This document shows, in pieces, positions 1 to 11,512 of a stretch of 64,000 nt of DNA. Every line of letters begins with the position of its first letter. Positions within the stretch are counted from its first letter, which is position 1. Location of the stretch: the NCBI RefSeq assembly GCF_030272615.1, contig NC_081412.1:547984488-548048487 (forward strand), written 5' to 3'. The notes under the pieces are model-generated. The model was not told where the DNA came from. It ran no database searches and worked only from the letters and a program-made list of their open reading frames with translations. Source of the stretch: Cryptomeria japonica (taxonomy: Eukaryota; Streptophyta; Pinopsida; Cupressales; Cupressaceae). The position numbers and the translations under genes are program-made.

Positions 1-151
1 CTATAAAAGAGTAGTATACATTGTATTTTCTGTAAAAGGGGTAGTGTATATGCTTAGGGGGAGTAATTTTGATTATGGCATATTTTTGTTGTAAAACACT
101 TAGATGTCAAATTTTTTCCTAAGTGTTGCCATCAATGCCAAAGGGGGAGAT
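1..151 (+). mobile_element. Ty1/copia element, 3' internal end with polypurine tract
   Basis: Two purine-rich stretches (GGGGGAGTA near 58-66 and AAAGGGGGAGATTG at 140-153) lie just upstream of an LTR-like start. The second, directly before TGTTGGCATT, is the usual copia polypurine tract plus LTR junction. No protein-coding part is visible; the rest of this element lies left of the window. Assignment to copia rests on the PPT/LTR style, which is family knowledge, not on a coding domain. Confidence 0.65.
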
Positions 152-1310
152 TGTTGGCATTTTTGATGATGTTGTTGTGATTGTCATTGATGGACACACA
201 CTTGCTTTGAGATCACTTTTTGTATGTATGAGTTATGCTCAACCGGTATTTGTTCCAAACCAGTATTATGTATTATAGCCTTTAGGCTATCGGTTTTTGC
301 AGAAAGTGTCTACCGATCCCAAGCAGTATGAAGACCTCAAGCGGTTCAAGGATCTCAAGCGGTACAAAGGAACTGAAGTGGCAGTTATCATTTTTTCCAG
401 TCTTCATTTTGGCAAACCGGTAATCGGTAAAATATGTGAATCGGTAATAGGTAAATGAATGAACCGATATTACTCTGTGATGAGTTACCAATCGATAATA
501 TTTTTGTGGTGAGTTAATCATCCACTGACACTTTGGCGGTGATTCTGTGTCGTGTTACTAAATGTGTCCAGATGCACTGAGCCTAGGAACTTGCAATGTA
601 ATCCTATTGGACTGACATGAAATTAGATTCCTTTATAAGGAAATCATGTCTAGGGTTTTAGTGGTAGTTAAGGTTTTTTGTGTGGTTGATGAAGTTTTTG
701 CATGTGCGATCACAAAAGATTAGGTCCGTGTGAAGAAACAGAGTGTGAAGATATTAAAGACTGAAGTAATGCTGAAATGCATTAACAATGAGCTATCAAG
801 GATCTAACCAAGCATAATGTGCTAGTATTTAGATCACTCACTTGTTGATTACTCACATCTTCGACAAGTCTGTAACCCTTAACCGGGTAGGCCTGGAAAA
901 GCCTTTGTAAATCCTCTAACAAGGTGGTTTACAACTGTGGATCTGAAATCCTCTCACAAGGTAGTCTTTAATCGGACTTATCTCCTAACAGAGATTGAGA
1001 TTCCTAACATGATCTATTCTGGTAAAGAACATTGTATGACCTTAACCGGTCTAGTTACTATTTTGCAGATAGTTACTTGTGAGTTTCATCTCACCATGGT
1101 TTTTCCCATTTGGGTTTCCATGTCAAAATCTCTTGTGTTATGGTGATTGTGCTTCTGTGGGTGAATGCCTTATTTGTTGTTTGGTTTGTATTTGTGTTAA
1201 CCGGTTTGTTAGTAAAACTGTTATACCGGTTTACTACTAAACCGTTTAAGTGTTTAAGTTCAATATTTTTTGGTATACTAATTCAGCCCCCCCCCCCTTT
1301 TAATATTCAC
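152..1310 (+). repeat. Ty1/copia 3' LTR, truncated at its distal end
   Basis: Begins TGTTGGCATT immediately after the polypurine tract. The distal part carries GTATACTAATTCAG followed by a C-tract (1287-1297), the arrangement often seen near the end of copia LTRs. The expected terminal CA and a following PBS are not seen: within about 20 bases the sequence becomes the 3' part of element A's integrase on the other strand. The LTR is therefore cut, or ends, near 1300-1316. The short ORFs in this stretch on both strands look like chance. Confidence 0.6.
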
Positions 1311-2360
1311 CAGTTTAACCTCAATATGCAATGATGCTATGTGATCTACAAAATCTTTTGCTTCTGAAGTCTTCTGGTCTTCACTGCTAATGTCTCTCAA
1401 TTCTGCTATACCTCTAGGGTGCACTTTGATAAAAATCTCAAAAGGTTTTTTTTCAGTACTTCTATTCATTGAATTGTTGTAGGCAAACTCTGCTTGTGCA
1501 AGGATTGAATCCCAAATTTTGGTTTTATCACCCACTAAACATCTCAACAAATTTCCCAAACTCTGGTTAACAACTTCTATTTGTCCATTAATCCGTGGAT
1601 GAAAAATAGAACTTAACTTTAAATCTATCTTCATCTTCTTCCAAAGTATTCTCCAAAAATAGACAACAAACTTAGTGTCTCTATCTGAAACTATGGTCTT
1701 AGGCAATCCATGCAATCTCACCACTTCCTTGAAAAATAGGTCTACTACATGCAATGCATCTAATGTCTTCTTACAAGGAATGAAATGATCCATCTTCGAA
1801 AATCTATCCACTACCACAAATATAGAATCTTTCCCTCGCGGTGTTTTAGGCAATTCAAGTACAAAATCCATGCTTATATCCTCCCAAGGTCTTACCGATA
1901 CTGTCAAAGGTTTATACAATCCCACATTTTGATTACTACCTTTTGCAACTTGACAAACTCTACAACTCTGCACATATCTCTTAACATCCTTATGAATCTG
2001 GGGCCAAAAGTACTGCCCACTCACCAATGCAACTGTTTTGTCAATGCCAAAATGTCCAGCTAGTTCTCCACTGTGTTTTTCTTTTATCAGATTCCCTCTC
2101 ATGGAACTCTTAGGCATGCACAACTGAACTCCCCTAAATAACATCTCATCCTGAATGAAATCATCCAACCATTTGCTTATATCTACCATAATCAGATATC
2201 TACATGCTTTCCAAGGTTCTGCAGAATATGGGTCTTCATCATACAAGGTCTTCAAATCTTCAAAGCCTAATACTGCCACTCTCATATTTGTCACCAAATT
2301 CCTTCTCCTACTCAATGCATCAACAACTTTGTTAGATTTTCCACTTCTATGCTTCAACAC
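1310..2360 (-). pseudogene. Element A integrase (C-terminal pol fragment)
   Basis: Integrase joins retrotransposon cDNA to host DNA in the nucleus. Visible in order: the tail of the RNase H/connection region, an HHCC zinc-binding N-terminus (H..H, then CRVCQVAK), the first catalytic Asp in DISMDFVLELP, the second in VSDRDTKF, and the Glu in GQIEVVNQSLGNLLR. The following segment (ISSEDQKTSEAKDFVDHI) is typical of chromovirus integrases. The frame runs to 1278, but the residues after about 1314 come from the copia LTR, so the authentic C-terminus and any chromodomain are lost. This is the longest open stretch of element A. Confidence 0.88.
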
Positions 2361-2525
2361 AAAGGTGTAACTCTACAAGAATTCAACCCATCCCATATGT
2401 CTCTGATTCAACTTACTATGACTGTTCAAATACTGTAAAGGTTTATGATTTGAATACAACACAAAATCCTTAGGAAATAAGTAGTGTCTCCATTTCTTCA
2501 AGGCTTGAACTATGGCATAAAATTC

Positions 2526-3382
2526 CTAATCATATACTGAATATCTCCTTTGGGCATCATTCAATTTCTCACTAAAATAGGCTACTGCTCTCCCTTCTTG
2601 ACTCAAGATTGCTCCTATTGCTTTTCCACTTGCATCACAATCCACTTGAAATACTTTATTGAAATCCGATAAAGATAACACATGTTGCTCAGTCACTTTA
2701 TACTTCAACAGTTTAAAACTTTTGTTTGTTTCGGTGGTCCATTTGAATTCCTTCTGATCTCCTCACATGGTCTCAGTCATAGGGTTACAAACTAAAATGA
2801 AATTTTTGATAAACTTTCAATAAATACTAGCCAACCAATGAAATGATCTTACCTCCCCAATGCTTTCCGATGTAGGCCACTCAACAATGGCTTTCACTTT
2901 CTCAGGGTCCATCTTCAAACCATCCTCATATATCACAAATCCTAAATAGACTAACTTATCCTTCATGAAAGTACACTTTTTGATATTGATCAACAACTTT
3001 TCTTCTCTCAACCTCTGCAAAACTTGTCTTAATTGAAACAAATGCTCCTCTTTTGTCTTCCTGAAAATTAGAATGTCATCCAAATACACAATAACAAACC
3101 CACCCTAGAATTTCTTCAATACCTCATTCATCAACGTCATGAAATTACTTAGTGCATTAGTCAATCCAAAAGGCATCACCAACCATTCCTATAGCCTTTC
3201 ATTTGTGTTAAATGATGTCTTCCACTCATCAACTTCTCTAATCCTGATCTGATGATATCCACTCTTCAAATGTATCTTTGTAAAGTATTTTTCTCCACTC
3301 AAACAGTCCATTATGTCATCCATCCTAGGCAAAGGAAACCGATATTTCACTGTGATCTTGTTTATTGCTCTTGAATCGGTAC
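2526..3382 (-). pseudogene. Element A reverse transcriptase (C-terminal part) and RNase H
   Basis: Continuation of the RT that starts at 23096-22908. Starting at the insertion point there is [19 protein letters not shown], then the catalytic box YLDD (in MYLDDILIFR), the YLGFVI segment, and RNase H with the first Asp in VDCDASGKAIGAILSQ and YFSEKLNDAQRRYS. Stops break the frame between about 3089 and 3189, 2708 and 2817, and 2360 and 2526. No frameshift is needed to follow the protein. Non-functional. Confidence 0.87.
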
Positions 3383-4765
3383 TGATGCTCTGCAAAAAGG
3401 GAAAGGTCAGTTAATGATAAATAACACACAACACACAAGAAACCATTAGTGTTAATCAATCAAAAACTAATCTAAACAGGCATATCAAAAGCATGACAAA
3501 ATATCTAACTAAGAAGATAAATATGATGAGGCATCTCCAAATGCCTCCTAACATGCTCTTGGTTTCTTCTCCTTTGTTTCTCTCCTCTCCAAGTTCCAAA
3601 ATAGTGTAGCTCTCAGCAGCTTTTTGCACTATGGATGCTTATGGAGGATTGAGATTGAAGTATTTTGCTCTAAATGTGAATAAAATAGCTAATACTAAAT
3701 CCTATTGATGCTAAAATGATTTATTTTATCCAAGATGACAAGATACTAGTGGTTTATGCCTAAATGCTCTCTAGAATTCACTGTACCTTAAATGCATACA
3801 AGTTTTTAGGATCTGGATTATGAAGAAATGAGCTCTATTTATAGGAAAAATGGAGCAATGGATGGTTGAGATTGAGCAATCTCAACAAGGGTCAGGATTG
3901 AATGATTTCAAATCCATGTGAGGGCTTTCAACCCAATCCTAGGATGAAATGTATCAATGTGAGATAGGTTGAGAGGAGAGGGAATAAGCATTAAATGCTT
4001 GACATGACCTTGGGAGTTAAGGTCAAGGTTAGTTGAATGAATAAACTCTTTATTTAAAGAATAAAGCTTTTATCCAATGGATAAACTCTTGTGCAAAGGC
4101 AAAAGGGGATAAACATGGTCAAAGCAATAAATGTTTGAGGAGATAAGTTGAATTAACCATAAATGGTTATGTAAGAGCCATTAATGGTCATGTAAGAGCC
4201 ATTAGTGGTTTTGGAAGACTTTTGGAGGTTAAATTGTTGAACACACAAAGCATTAAATGCTTTTCAAAGACTTTGAAGTCTTTGAGAAGTGACTCCAAGT
4301 TGCTTAGGAATGTGACAATAATTAGGGAATGGATTAGGCTAATTAGGAAGGGTTTTAGAAGAATCTAGAAGGAGATTAGAATTGCAAGTGGGTTTGGTGG
4401 GTGAGGGAAAATAGGATTTTTATTAAAATAAAATTCATTTATTTCAATAAATGTGTGCAAGTTACATTTTTAGGAGAATGCAAGTGGGGGGGGGATAATG
4501 ATTTAAATAAATGTTTAATTTAATTTATTTAAAAGAGGAATAGGGGGATTTAATTAAATAAATAGATTTTATTCATTTAATTGATTTGTGAACTTGGTTT
4601 AATGAATTAATTAAAATAAATTGAATAATTTATTTAATTAATAGAAGAATAGTTTGAAGATGAATTAATTCAATGTTAATTTAATTAACTCATGGCTAGT
4701 GTATTTTTAATCAAATAAATAGCAAATATTCATTTAATTAAGCTGGACAAATTTATGTGACTACA
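3383..4765 (-). repeat. Element B 3' LTR
   Basis: 1383 bp. On the - strand it starts TGTAGTCACATAAAT and ends GCAGAGCATCA, the usual TG...CA. A TATA-like CTATAAATAG lies at 3834-3843. The right-hand copy differs by roughly 27 substitutions, a 12-bp duplication and a few small indels (counted by eye). Confidence 0.93.
3834..3843 (-). promoter_or_regulatory. TATA-like box in element B 3' LTR
   Basis: CTATAAATAG on the - strand. The same box recurs at the equivalent place in the LTRs at 8858, 21976 and 52191, and as CCTATAAATA at 30934 and 48377, which supports a conserved core promoter. Confidence 0.6.
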
Positions 4766-4780
4766 TTTGCCCCTCTTTGA
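4766..4780 (-). other. Element B polypurine tract
   Basis: On the - strand TCAAAGAGGGGCAAA sits directly before the 3' LTR start TGTAGTC. This is the plus-strand primer site of reverse transcription. Element C has an almost identical tract (31583-31597). Confidence 0.85.
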
Positions 4781-5178
4781 GACGGTGCGGTTTATCGCGT
4801 TGTTTCAAAGAAAGAAAAACTGGTGTGAAGAAATGCCCCATAACATGTAAATTTAATGGGTGGTATGCCCCCTTAAGAGATGGGCCAAAAATTTTCAAAA
4901 AATCGGGCGATCTCTCGAAAAAGAATGAAAATTGGCAGGGTGTTAGAAGAGAAGAAGTTAGCAATACTGGTGAAAAATAGAAGAAATTGGGGGGAAAATG
5001 GAGAAATGGGAGGCTCGGGAAGTGCAAGGGGACCACAGTGGTGAGCGGGGGAAAATTACGGTGATTGTGAAGGGTTTAAATGGGGAGAAAGGGGTGAAAA
5101 CAGGATCATTTGTTACCGCGACCAATGTGAAACTATAGCTCTGACAGTGACTTTTGAGAGGAGTGAGTAGCAGTCAGG
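4781..5178. other. Element B, non-coding stretch between PPT and antisense gene
   Basis: No supportable gene. The stretch is purine-rich on the + strand (GGGAGAAAGGGGTGAAAA and similar near 5080). It lies just 5' of the proposed first PMD exon, so it would hold that gene's promoter. The ORFs in it, on both strands, lack recognisable domains. Confidence 0.4.
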
Positions 5179-5253
5179 ATGCCAGTACCAGTAGCAGAGC
5201 ACCGTCTTAAGCGAGTTCGTCGGTTCCAGCGGCTAGATGACTACAGACTAGCG

Positions 5254-5916
5254 GTACACAAATGTGAATTTTTTATTTTTATGCATTTTTGTCATGTTTT
5301 TTGCTGTGTTGAAGTTGAGTCGGAACAATAGCGCTGAAATTATGTTTTGGCGCTATTGTCCAATTAACTAGCACTATTGTGCTGCAATGGCGCTATTGAG
5401 GTGCTATTTGAGCGCTTTTGAAAATTGTAGCACTATTGTAGGCTAGTTTAGGCACTGTTGATGGGTGAGCGCTATTGAGTGCTTAATTGAGTGCTTTTGT
5501 CATTGATCAGTGCTATTGTGATGTTGTTCTAGCGCTTTTGTAGTTTGAGCACTATTGGATAGGTGATTGAGCGCTTTTGTTAGGAGTTCAGGGCTATTGT
5601 AGGTAAGTAGCGTTTTTGTGTACAAAATAACGTTTTTGTTTGCAAGATAAGGGATGCCCCAATTTGTGTGATAATCTCCTGATGCCAAAGATGGATGGAT
5701 AGGGAGGCGAAGTGGGAGTTGTTTTGAACCATAGCAGCCTGATGAGATTTAGGTCACGTTTAGGATAAATGCCTATTGAAGTCTAGGTTGCCATGATTGC
5801 TTACCTGTTGAGACCTGAAGATACTTGATCAAAGTATCGGTTGATATTCTAGGTTTAAACTTTAAGAAAGTTTGAAACAAAATAACTGATGATGATTGAT
5901 TGATACCCATGTGCAG
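5254..5916 (+). other. Proposed first intron of the PMD gene
   Basis: Bounded by GTACAC and a CATGTGCAG acceptor. Joining the flanking exons keeps the frame in phase 0. The donor is not a strong match to consensus, so a transcript is needed to confirm it. Nearly half of the intron is the AGCGCT array. Confidence 0.45.
5325..5640 (+). repeat. AGCGCT-core minisatellite array, 3' side of element B
   Basis: About 18 copies of an AGCGCTATTGT/GAGCGCTTTTG unit at irregular spacing of roughly 15-20 bases. The AGCGCT core is a perfect palindrome. Many units carry AGCACT or AGTGCT, the changes expected when methylated CpG decays. The same motif recurs, reversed, beside the 5' LTR (21187-21425). Confidence 0.85.
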
Positions 5917-7887
5917 GAGGATCTACGCGTGTTGTAGTTACGTAAGAGACATCCGACAACACAAGGGTTGCGGGATCGACTGACAGAGGCGGAGATCGAT
6001 TGTATTGTCGCGACTGGATTATATGATGTGATGCACCTGCTCATGATTTGGATGAATTATAGATTGATTACTGCATTAGCAGAGCATTGGCACAGCGAGA
6101 CGTGCACCTTTCATCTAGCACAGAGGGAGATGACAGTGACCTTGGAGGATGTGTGGCACATCCTACGTATTCTGATTCGAGGGGAGTTGGTCACATATGA
6201 CAGATCATGGGGGACTCTAGCGGTTCAGAGGTTCTTCGATGAGGATGTGTTCATTGATGATGACTCCATTGCTTGGGAGGAGATAGCTACTTTATATGAG
6301 CCATTACCAGCAGTCATGACCGGTATTGTGGGAGGACTACTGTGTCCTGATAGGTGATCACATGGGTTGGCCGTTGGTTGGGGGCAGGTGATCGAGATGA
6401 TGATTACTGAGGGGACCCGATTTGCTTGGGGGTCGTGCGTGCTGGTGCACCTTTATCAGGAGTTGCATGAGGCGGTATACCGTGGGAGGGGTTCCTTAGC
6501 AGTGGGAGTGACGCTACTACATATTTGGGCATGGGAGCACCTACCAGTGACTCAACCAGTGAGTCTTAGGTTCCACGCAGTGGATCAGCCGTATATGTTT
6601 ATGTATAGCGGTATGATGAGTCAGCCCCACCTGGGGAAGTTAGAGTGGTGGCGGCAGGCATTAGATGATTTGGATGCAGTTATATGGAGATCGTACCTGG
6701 AGTGCGAGCCCTGGGATGATGATGCGGAGGAACTGCCCTATGTGTTCATGACCCGATTCTTCATTGGGAGGACCTCGTACCATGTAGAGAGACAGATGCC
6801 GAGGAGAGTGATGAGGCAGTTTGGATGGCAGCAGGGACTGCCTAGTGGATCAGGGGAGTATGCTCGGGTGATACGGGAGAGATATGCATGGGGGCCAGTG
6901 CTGTCGTATGACCAGACACTAGTGGAGTTTTGGATACTGCAGGCGAGACCTTGGGACATACGACCGAGGGTCATGGATGCAGGGGTATCAGATGAGTACA
7001 CGCAGTACCGGGCTGCACATCTGATTCTACGGATATCCGATCTAGCAGAGCCGGTGCCCAATTTTGAGGATGAGAGGGGATGGAGACGAAGGAGGGTAGG
7101 AGGTAGAGGACCGATGGCAGGTGGAAGAGGGAGAGGAGATGGTGGAGATGGAGGAGGAGGAGGTGGTGGAGGAGGTGGTGGGTTGAGGAGTCGGATTCAG
7201 CGGAGAGGGAGAGGTGGACTGCCACTGTGGATTTCGCAGGGACCGTTGATGCAGGGAGGAGTTAGACTGGGTGGGAGAGGTATGGAGAGGGAGCTCTCGA
7301 TGGACAGAGGGGAGAGAGCCACTAGAGAGGGTGATACAGGTGAGGTTGCTATGGATACATGGGAGGGAGCCACTAGAGATCTTAGTGATCATATGATAGT
7401 ACATTTGTAGACCCGTGTAGAGGATTTGGAAGTGAAGGTGGCAGCTAGAGATGTGCAGCTATTTGCATGGGAGTCAGAGCTAACTATAGTGCTACAGGAG
7501 AGGGATAGTGCAATGGAGAGATTAGCAAAGTTGCAGGAGAGAGTCCAGGTTGGAGTAGGAGCACAGGGGCCTACGGGGGAGGTGATGAGGGAGATCCGAC
7601 GAGCACAGGCTGAGATAGATTATTGACGGGGGTTATATGAGCAGGTGGTGCCAGCTAGTCAGCGAACACTGAGCTATTCACAGATGCGGCAAGCCAGATC
7701 AGAGCGATCACAGAGGATGCAGAGCAGTGGGGGTGTGATGGGTCCTCTACGGAGGGATAGATCAGGGGATGCAGGAGTGAGTGGGGGTTTGATGGGGCCT
7801 CCATGGAGAGATAGATCAGATGGTGCGGGGACTAGTGGGGGAGCAGGTGGTGATGGTGGTACAATATCTGGTCAGAGTGGCATCTGA

Positions 7888-8420
7888 GAGAGCATTTTTG
7901 CATATATGTATTGTATCATTGTTTATTTTTGGACTGTATCTTGGATGGCTCTTGGTAGCCGATTTTGTAGACTTCATTGTACTCTAATATATGAGATGAT
8001 ATATATGAGGAGATCCCATATTTTGATGATATGCATTTGATATGTATGGATGTTTATGCAGGATGATGAGTTTATGAGTTTATTTCTTAGATGGATATGT
8101 ATGCATTGATGAGATAATTCTTATATGCATGTTTTTATGATGATTTATGATGATGGATACTGACATATGAATGCAGGTTTATATATGTATGATTTGTTTG
8201 ATGCATTGTTTGTATGTATGTAATGTCATGATGAGGATGCATGCATAATGATGATTGATGAACATGATTTTGGTGTTTCCTATTTTGATATAATGATGAG
8301 ATAATTATGCAATGATGTTAATGCAATGTTTTGAATAAATGATGTTATGTATGGTTATGCATCTAGATGTTTTTAAATGAATGTAATATGGATAAACAAA
8401 ATGTAAAGTACAAATGTTTA
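7888..8420. other. Element B AT-rich spacer
   Basis: Low-complexity DNA rich in ATGATG, TATATG and GTATG words, probably the 3' flank of the PMD gene. It continues past the solo LTR at 9404. No gene seen. Confidence 0.5.
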
Positions 8421-9403
8421 TGTCGTGCTCTGTGAAGTGTACATGTACCTGCAAACACAATGCACTCAATAAATCATTATAAGCAATGGTTAGTAAATTG
8501 AAACAATGGAAGACAAAACCATAGCTAATCGACTTATTGCCTCCTAGTAAATGCGAGTATGAATTTTGTTCTCAGATCTTAGTATGCAAATTTCAGTGAC
8601 TTGACTACACTTAGATGGAGGATTTGAATGATTAAGATGCATGATCTAGCATGATAGCATGATAAAGCCATATGAATTCATGATTATCCTAGCATGATTA
8701 AGCTCAGAGTTATGCTAAAATGAGCATGATAACATTGCTAAAACTGATAAACTATAAGCTAGATGCCTATAGTAACAATGCAAATGAGCTAAAATTGAGC
8801 ATGAATTAGTGAAGTGGCTGAATTCATGAATTGGCCATTTGTTCTCCAAAATAGGGTCTATTTATAGGATTTTCTAAGGCTAGGGGTGAGTTGGCATGAA
8901 TCAACGGTTGAGATTGATCTGAAGATATCAATGGTTAAATTGGAGGAGGTTGGCAAAGGGAGTTGGATTAAAGGGAACACTTAGTGACAAGTGTGACAAA
9001 GGTTCTAGAAGATGTTGGATGAAAGGGGACAAGGTGGTAGGTAGAATGGGTTAGGTTTAGGAATGGTTAGGTTTAGGAGTGGTAGAAGTTAGGAGAATTT
9101 GAATTTAGAAATTCAAATATTAGGAAAATGGCTAATTATTCTCAACAACTCATGATTTGATTTGTTTTAATTAATTAGGGAATTAGAAGAAATGATTTTG
9201 ATGGAGGGAATTAATTAATTTGAATTAATTAATTAAAGGAGTAAAATGAACCTATTCAGTAAATCCTTAGATTTATTAATAAGTAGATGAAAAGAGAAAT
9301 TTAATCAAATTGCTTAGTGAATTCAATTAAATTGGGAAGGAGAGATTAATTAAATAATTGCTTATTTAATTAATTATCTTCAGACCATTTTTAGGTGTAT
9401 ACA
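8421..9403 (-). mobile_element. Solo LTR D (family of element C) inside element B
   Basis: 983 bp, starting TGTCGTGC and ending TGTATACA on the + strand, flanked by a perfect 5-bp duplication GTTTA (8416-8420 and 9404-9408). It aligns by eye along its length with element C's LTRs (for example ACACTCAATA..., TTATCTTCAGACCATTTT near the end). With no internal region, it is the product of LTR-LTR recombination. TATA-like box at 8858-8867 on the - strand. Confidence 0.9.
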
Positions 9404-10172
9404 GTTTATGTGATAATGTCTAGATGAATGCATATGTATAATGGACATATAAAATGATATGAACCAATGTTTTTTGGAAACAAATGGTTTTATGATTTTT
9501 AAATGCTTAAATATGATTAAGTAAAAATGATAATGTGATGGTACTACAATTTTTGGTTTAATAACTGCACCTTAATGCAATTAAAAAAGGATAATCAATG
9601 CAATGTAAATGAATCCTAACATGAGCATAATAAGATACTTAATAATGGATGAATGAATGCACCTTTTAACTAATGAATAGATAAATGAATGTATGCAACG
9701 ATAAATGATAAAGGATAATGAAATGATAATGGATAACTGACACTAAATGAATGCATAGTAAATGGTTTAATACAATCAAGGACAATTTGATCTCATGAAT
9801 GAATCTAATTATTTATGATTATTTATGATGCAAATGATTAATGAAGACTAATGTCAATAAACTTAAATGAACTATATGCAATTTTAATTAAAAATGACAT
9901 GAATGTACTTAATGTAAAATGCAACTAAATGTAATGATGATATGATCCTGAGGAAGGCAAGGTTTTTGAGACTTTGCATGATGTATTGATGATGTATCGG
10001 AGTACTCGGTCGTGATTGTATCCAAGACCAGCTTAATGTTCACATAACTGTTCATATGAACCTTGTTCACATTTGCATATAAATCATACATATGAATGAG
10101 TGAATGGATGGGTGATATGCAACGGAATGCAATATATAAATAGATGAGATGAAATGACAATCCATTGTGCTC

Positions 10173-10410
10173 TATTTTCATCATTGAGCTTTAAAATGTT
10201 GGAAGAGAATACAAGCATCTTGACATAATGATTCAAGATGACCTGAGTATTCCTTACATGGATTTTGATATAGCAAGTGAATACAAGTAACTTGATATAA
10301 TGGGTCAAGTTAACCAGAGTATTGCTTGCGGAACAGACAAGGATCATCTCTGTTTAGGAATGAATTGGATCGTCCTCCTTGATCTTAGGCTGATCATATC
10401 CTGAGACAAG
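10173..10410. repeat. Non-coding block shared by elements B and C
   Basis: Contains TTTTCATCATTGAGCTTTA, an internal near-duplication of about 70 bp (each ending near GATTTTGATAT...GCAAGT or GTATTGCTTGC), and closes with ATATCCTGAGACAAG. The same order of words occurs at 37562-37808 in element C. Its position, downstream of integrase on the sense strand, is also the same. Confidence 0.7.
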
Positions 10411-10969
10411 TTCATACCGTAATAAGAGATAAAACCTTTATCCAATTTGGATGAGGTAGGAGGAACCAAAGGAAGAGCATTGTACCTACAAACAAACATT
10501 ATATACATAAAGAATAAAGAATATGGATCCTTGGTAATGGTTCATGCTCATATGGTCGAGGTATACGCTGTAGTCAGCAAGCCGTAATGATCTATGACTG
10601 CATTTTGCATAAGATCACATAGCTTAGTGAACTTCCCACGTAGACACCATTAGGACATGCCCCAGAACTTCATCGGGATAAAAATACAGAAGGGATACAA
10701 ACAATGTTGTAAGAACCTTATATAAATAACCCACAAATCAACCAAGTATTTGATAGCTTAAACAAAATTTTCTTGTCAAAGAAAAAATGTCATCTTGTCT
10801 TTGTTTAGATAAGGAAGGATATATCCTTGTTGAAGATAGTTTGATTATTGATGTTGATTGTTTGGTCGATTTGAGAAATGATCATTGTGCGAGTATTTTT
10901 CAATGCTTGTTTGGTATCTGCTTAGATGAGTATGTACAATGTGGTGCCATGTTTTTGTTTGTTTTTTGA

Positions 10970-11100
10970 TGTTTTCCGTTGTTTTTGGATTTTGTGATTT
11001 TGAATGTTTTTGGATTTTTTGCGAGATAGTTTTGAAATGTTTTTGGATTTTGTGAGATAGTTTTGAATGTTTTTGGATTTTGTGAGACAGTTTTGAATGT
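10970..11100. repeat. T-rich tandem repeat
   Basis: About four copies of a roughly 30-36-bp unit containing TTTTTGGATTTTGTGAGA and TAGTTTTGAATG. On the element's sense strand it is A-rich and lies about 400 bases 3' of the pol stop. Element C has an analogous T-rich array at 38370-38555. Confidence 0.7.
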
Positions 11101-11512
11101 TGAACCCAATGAATCACAAGTAATGTAGAATCCACTTCCATCAACTAGATTAAGGGCATTGCCCCCAAGTTAGACATGACCATGAAAAAGCGAGATGCAA
11201 GACGCATGAAGTACTTTCTCTGATTGCAGATCAAATAACAAGCCATGGTTTGGATGGATGGATGTGTGTATGTAATGAATGTGATCGCAATGAGCCTGAA
11301 AGATAAAGGAGCCATAGCCTTTACAAGTGGCGCCTATTTGCCAGGTTTTCACCATCGCACTTACCCAAGGTGCCACCAGAGTGTTTGTTCACTGTTTGGA
11401 TGCATGATTTTTCTTTACTATTTTGATGTTTTTATATTTTCTTCAGGACATTTATCTGAATGTTTTTGGATTGTTTTTCTGGTATGTAGGGGAGCCTGAT
11501 GCTCTGTACAGC

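Larger units (their letters stand above)
5179..7887 (+). pseudogene. Antisense plant mobile domain (PMD) gene carried by element B
   Basis: This gene runs against gag-pol. Proposed exon 1 (5179-5253) starts ATG and encodes MPVPVAEHRLKR and on to RLA. A GT at 5254 and an AG at 5915-5916 would splice it in phase to exon 2 (5917-7887). Exon 2 shows the PMD pattern: TGLYDVMHLLMIWMNYRLI, ALAEHWHSETCTFHLAQREM, TVTLEDVWHILRI, then a Trp-rich segment (WAWEHLPV, FEDERGW) and a Gly/Arg-rich linker (about 7090-7220) before a Glu/Arg-rich, possibly helical tail. PMD proteins include the plant MAIL1/MAIN silencing-related factors and versions inside transposons; antisense PMD-type ORFs are known in some Tat-lineage elements. 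In-frame stops at 5935, 6355, 7408 and 7624 disable it, with no frameshift. The splice model is inference. Confidence 0.82.
9404..11512. other. Element B spacer between PMD gene and integrase
   Basis: No convincing ORF. Contents in order: AT-rich ATGATG-type sequence to about 10150; a block at 10173-10410 that is also present in element C (37562-37808); a T-rich minisatellite at 10970-11100; and a conserved segment at 11329-11358. The ORFs here (for example 10845-11144 and 11245-11499) are repeat artefacts or chance. Confidence 0.6.

Noticed and set aside
6738-7404. ORFs on the - strand across the PMD gene (Ser/His/Pro-rich)
   Set aside because: Shadows of the Gly/Arg-rich + strand coding sequence; no domain, low-complexity composition.
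10845-11144. Lys/Ser-rich - strand ORFs with repeated NPKTFK units
   Set aside because: Translation of the T-rich minisatellite; frames shift between units.
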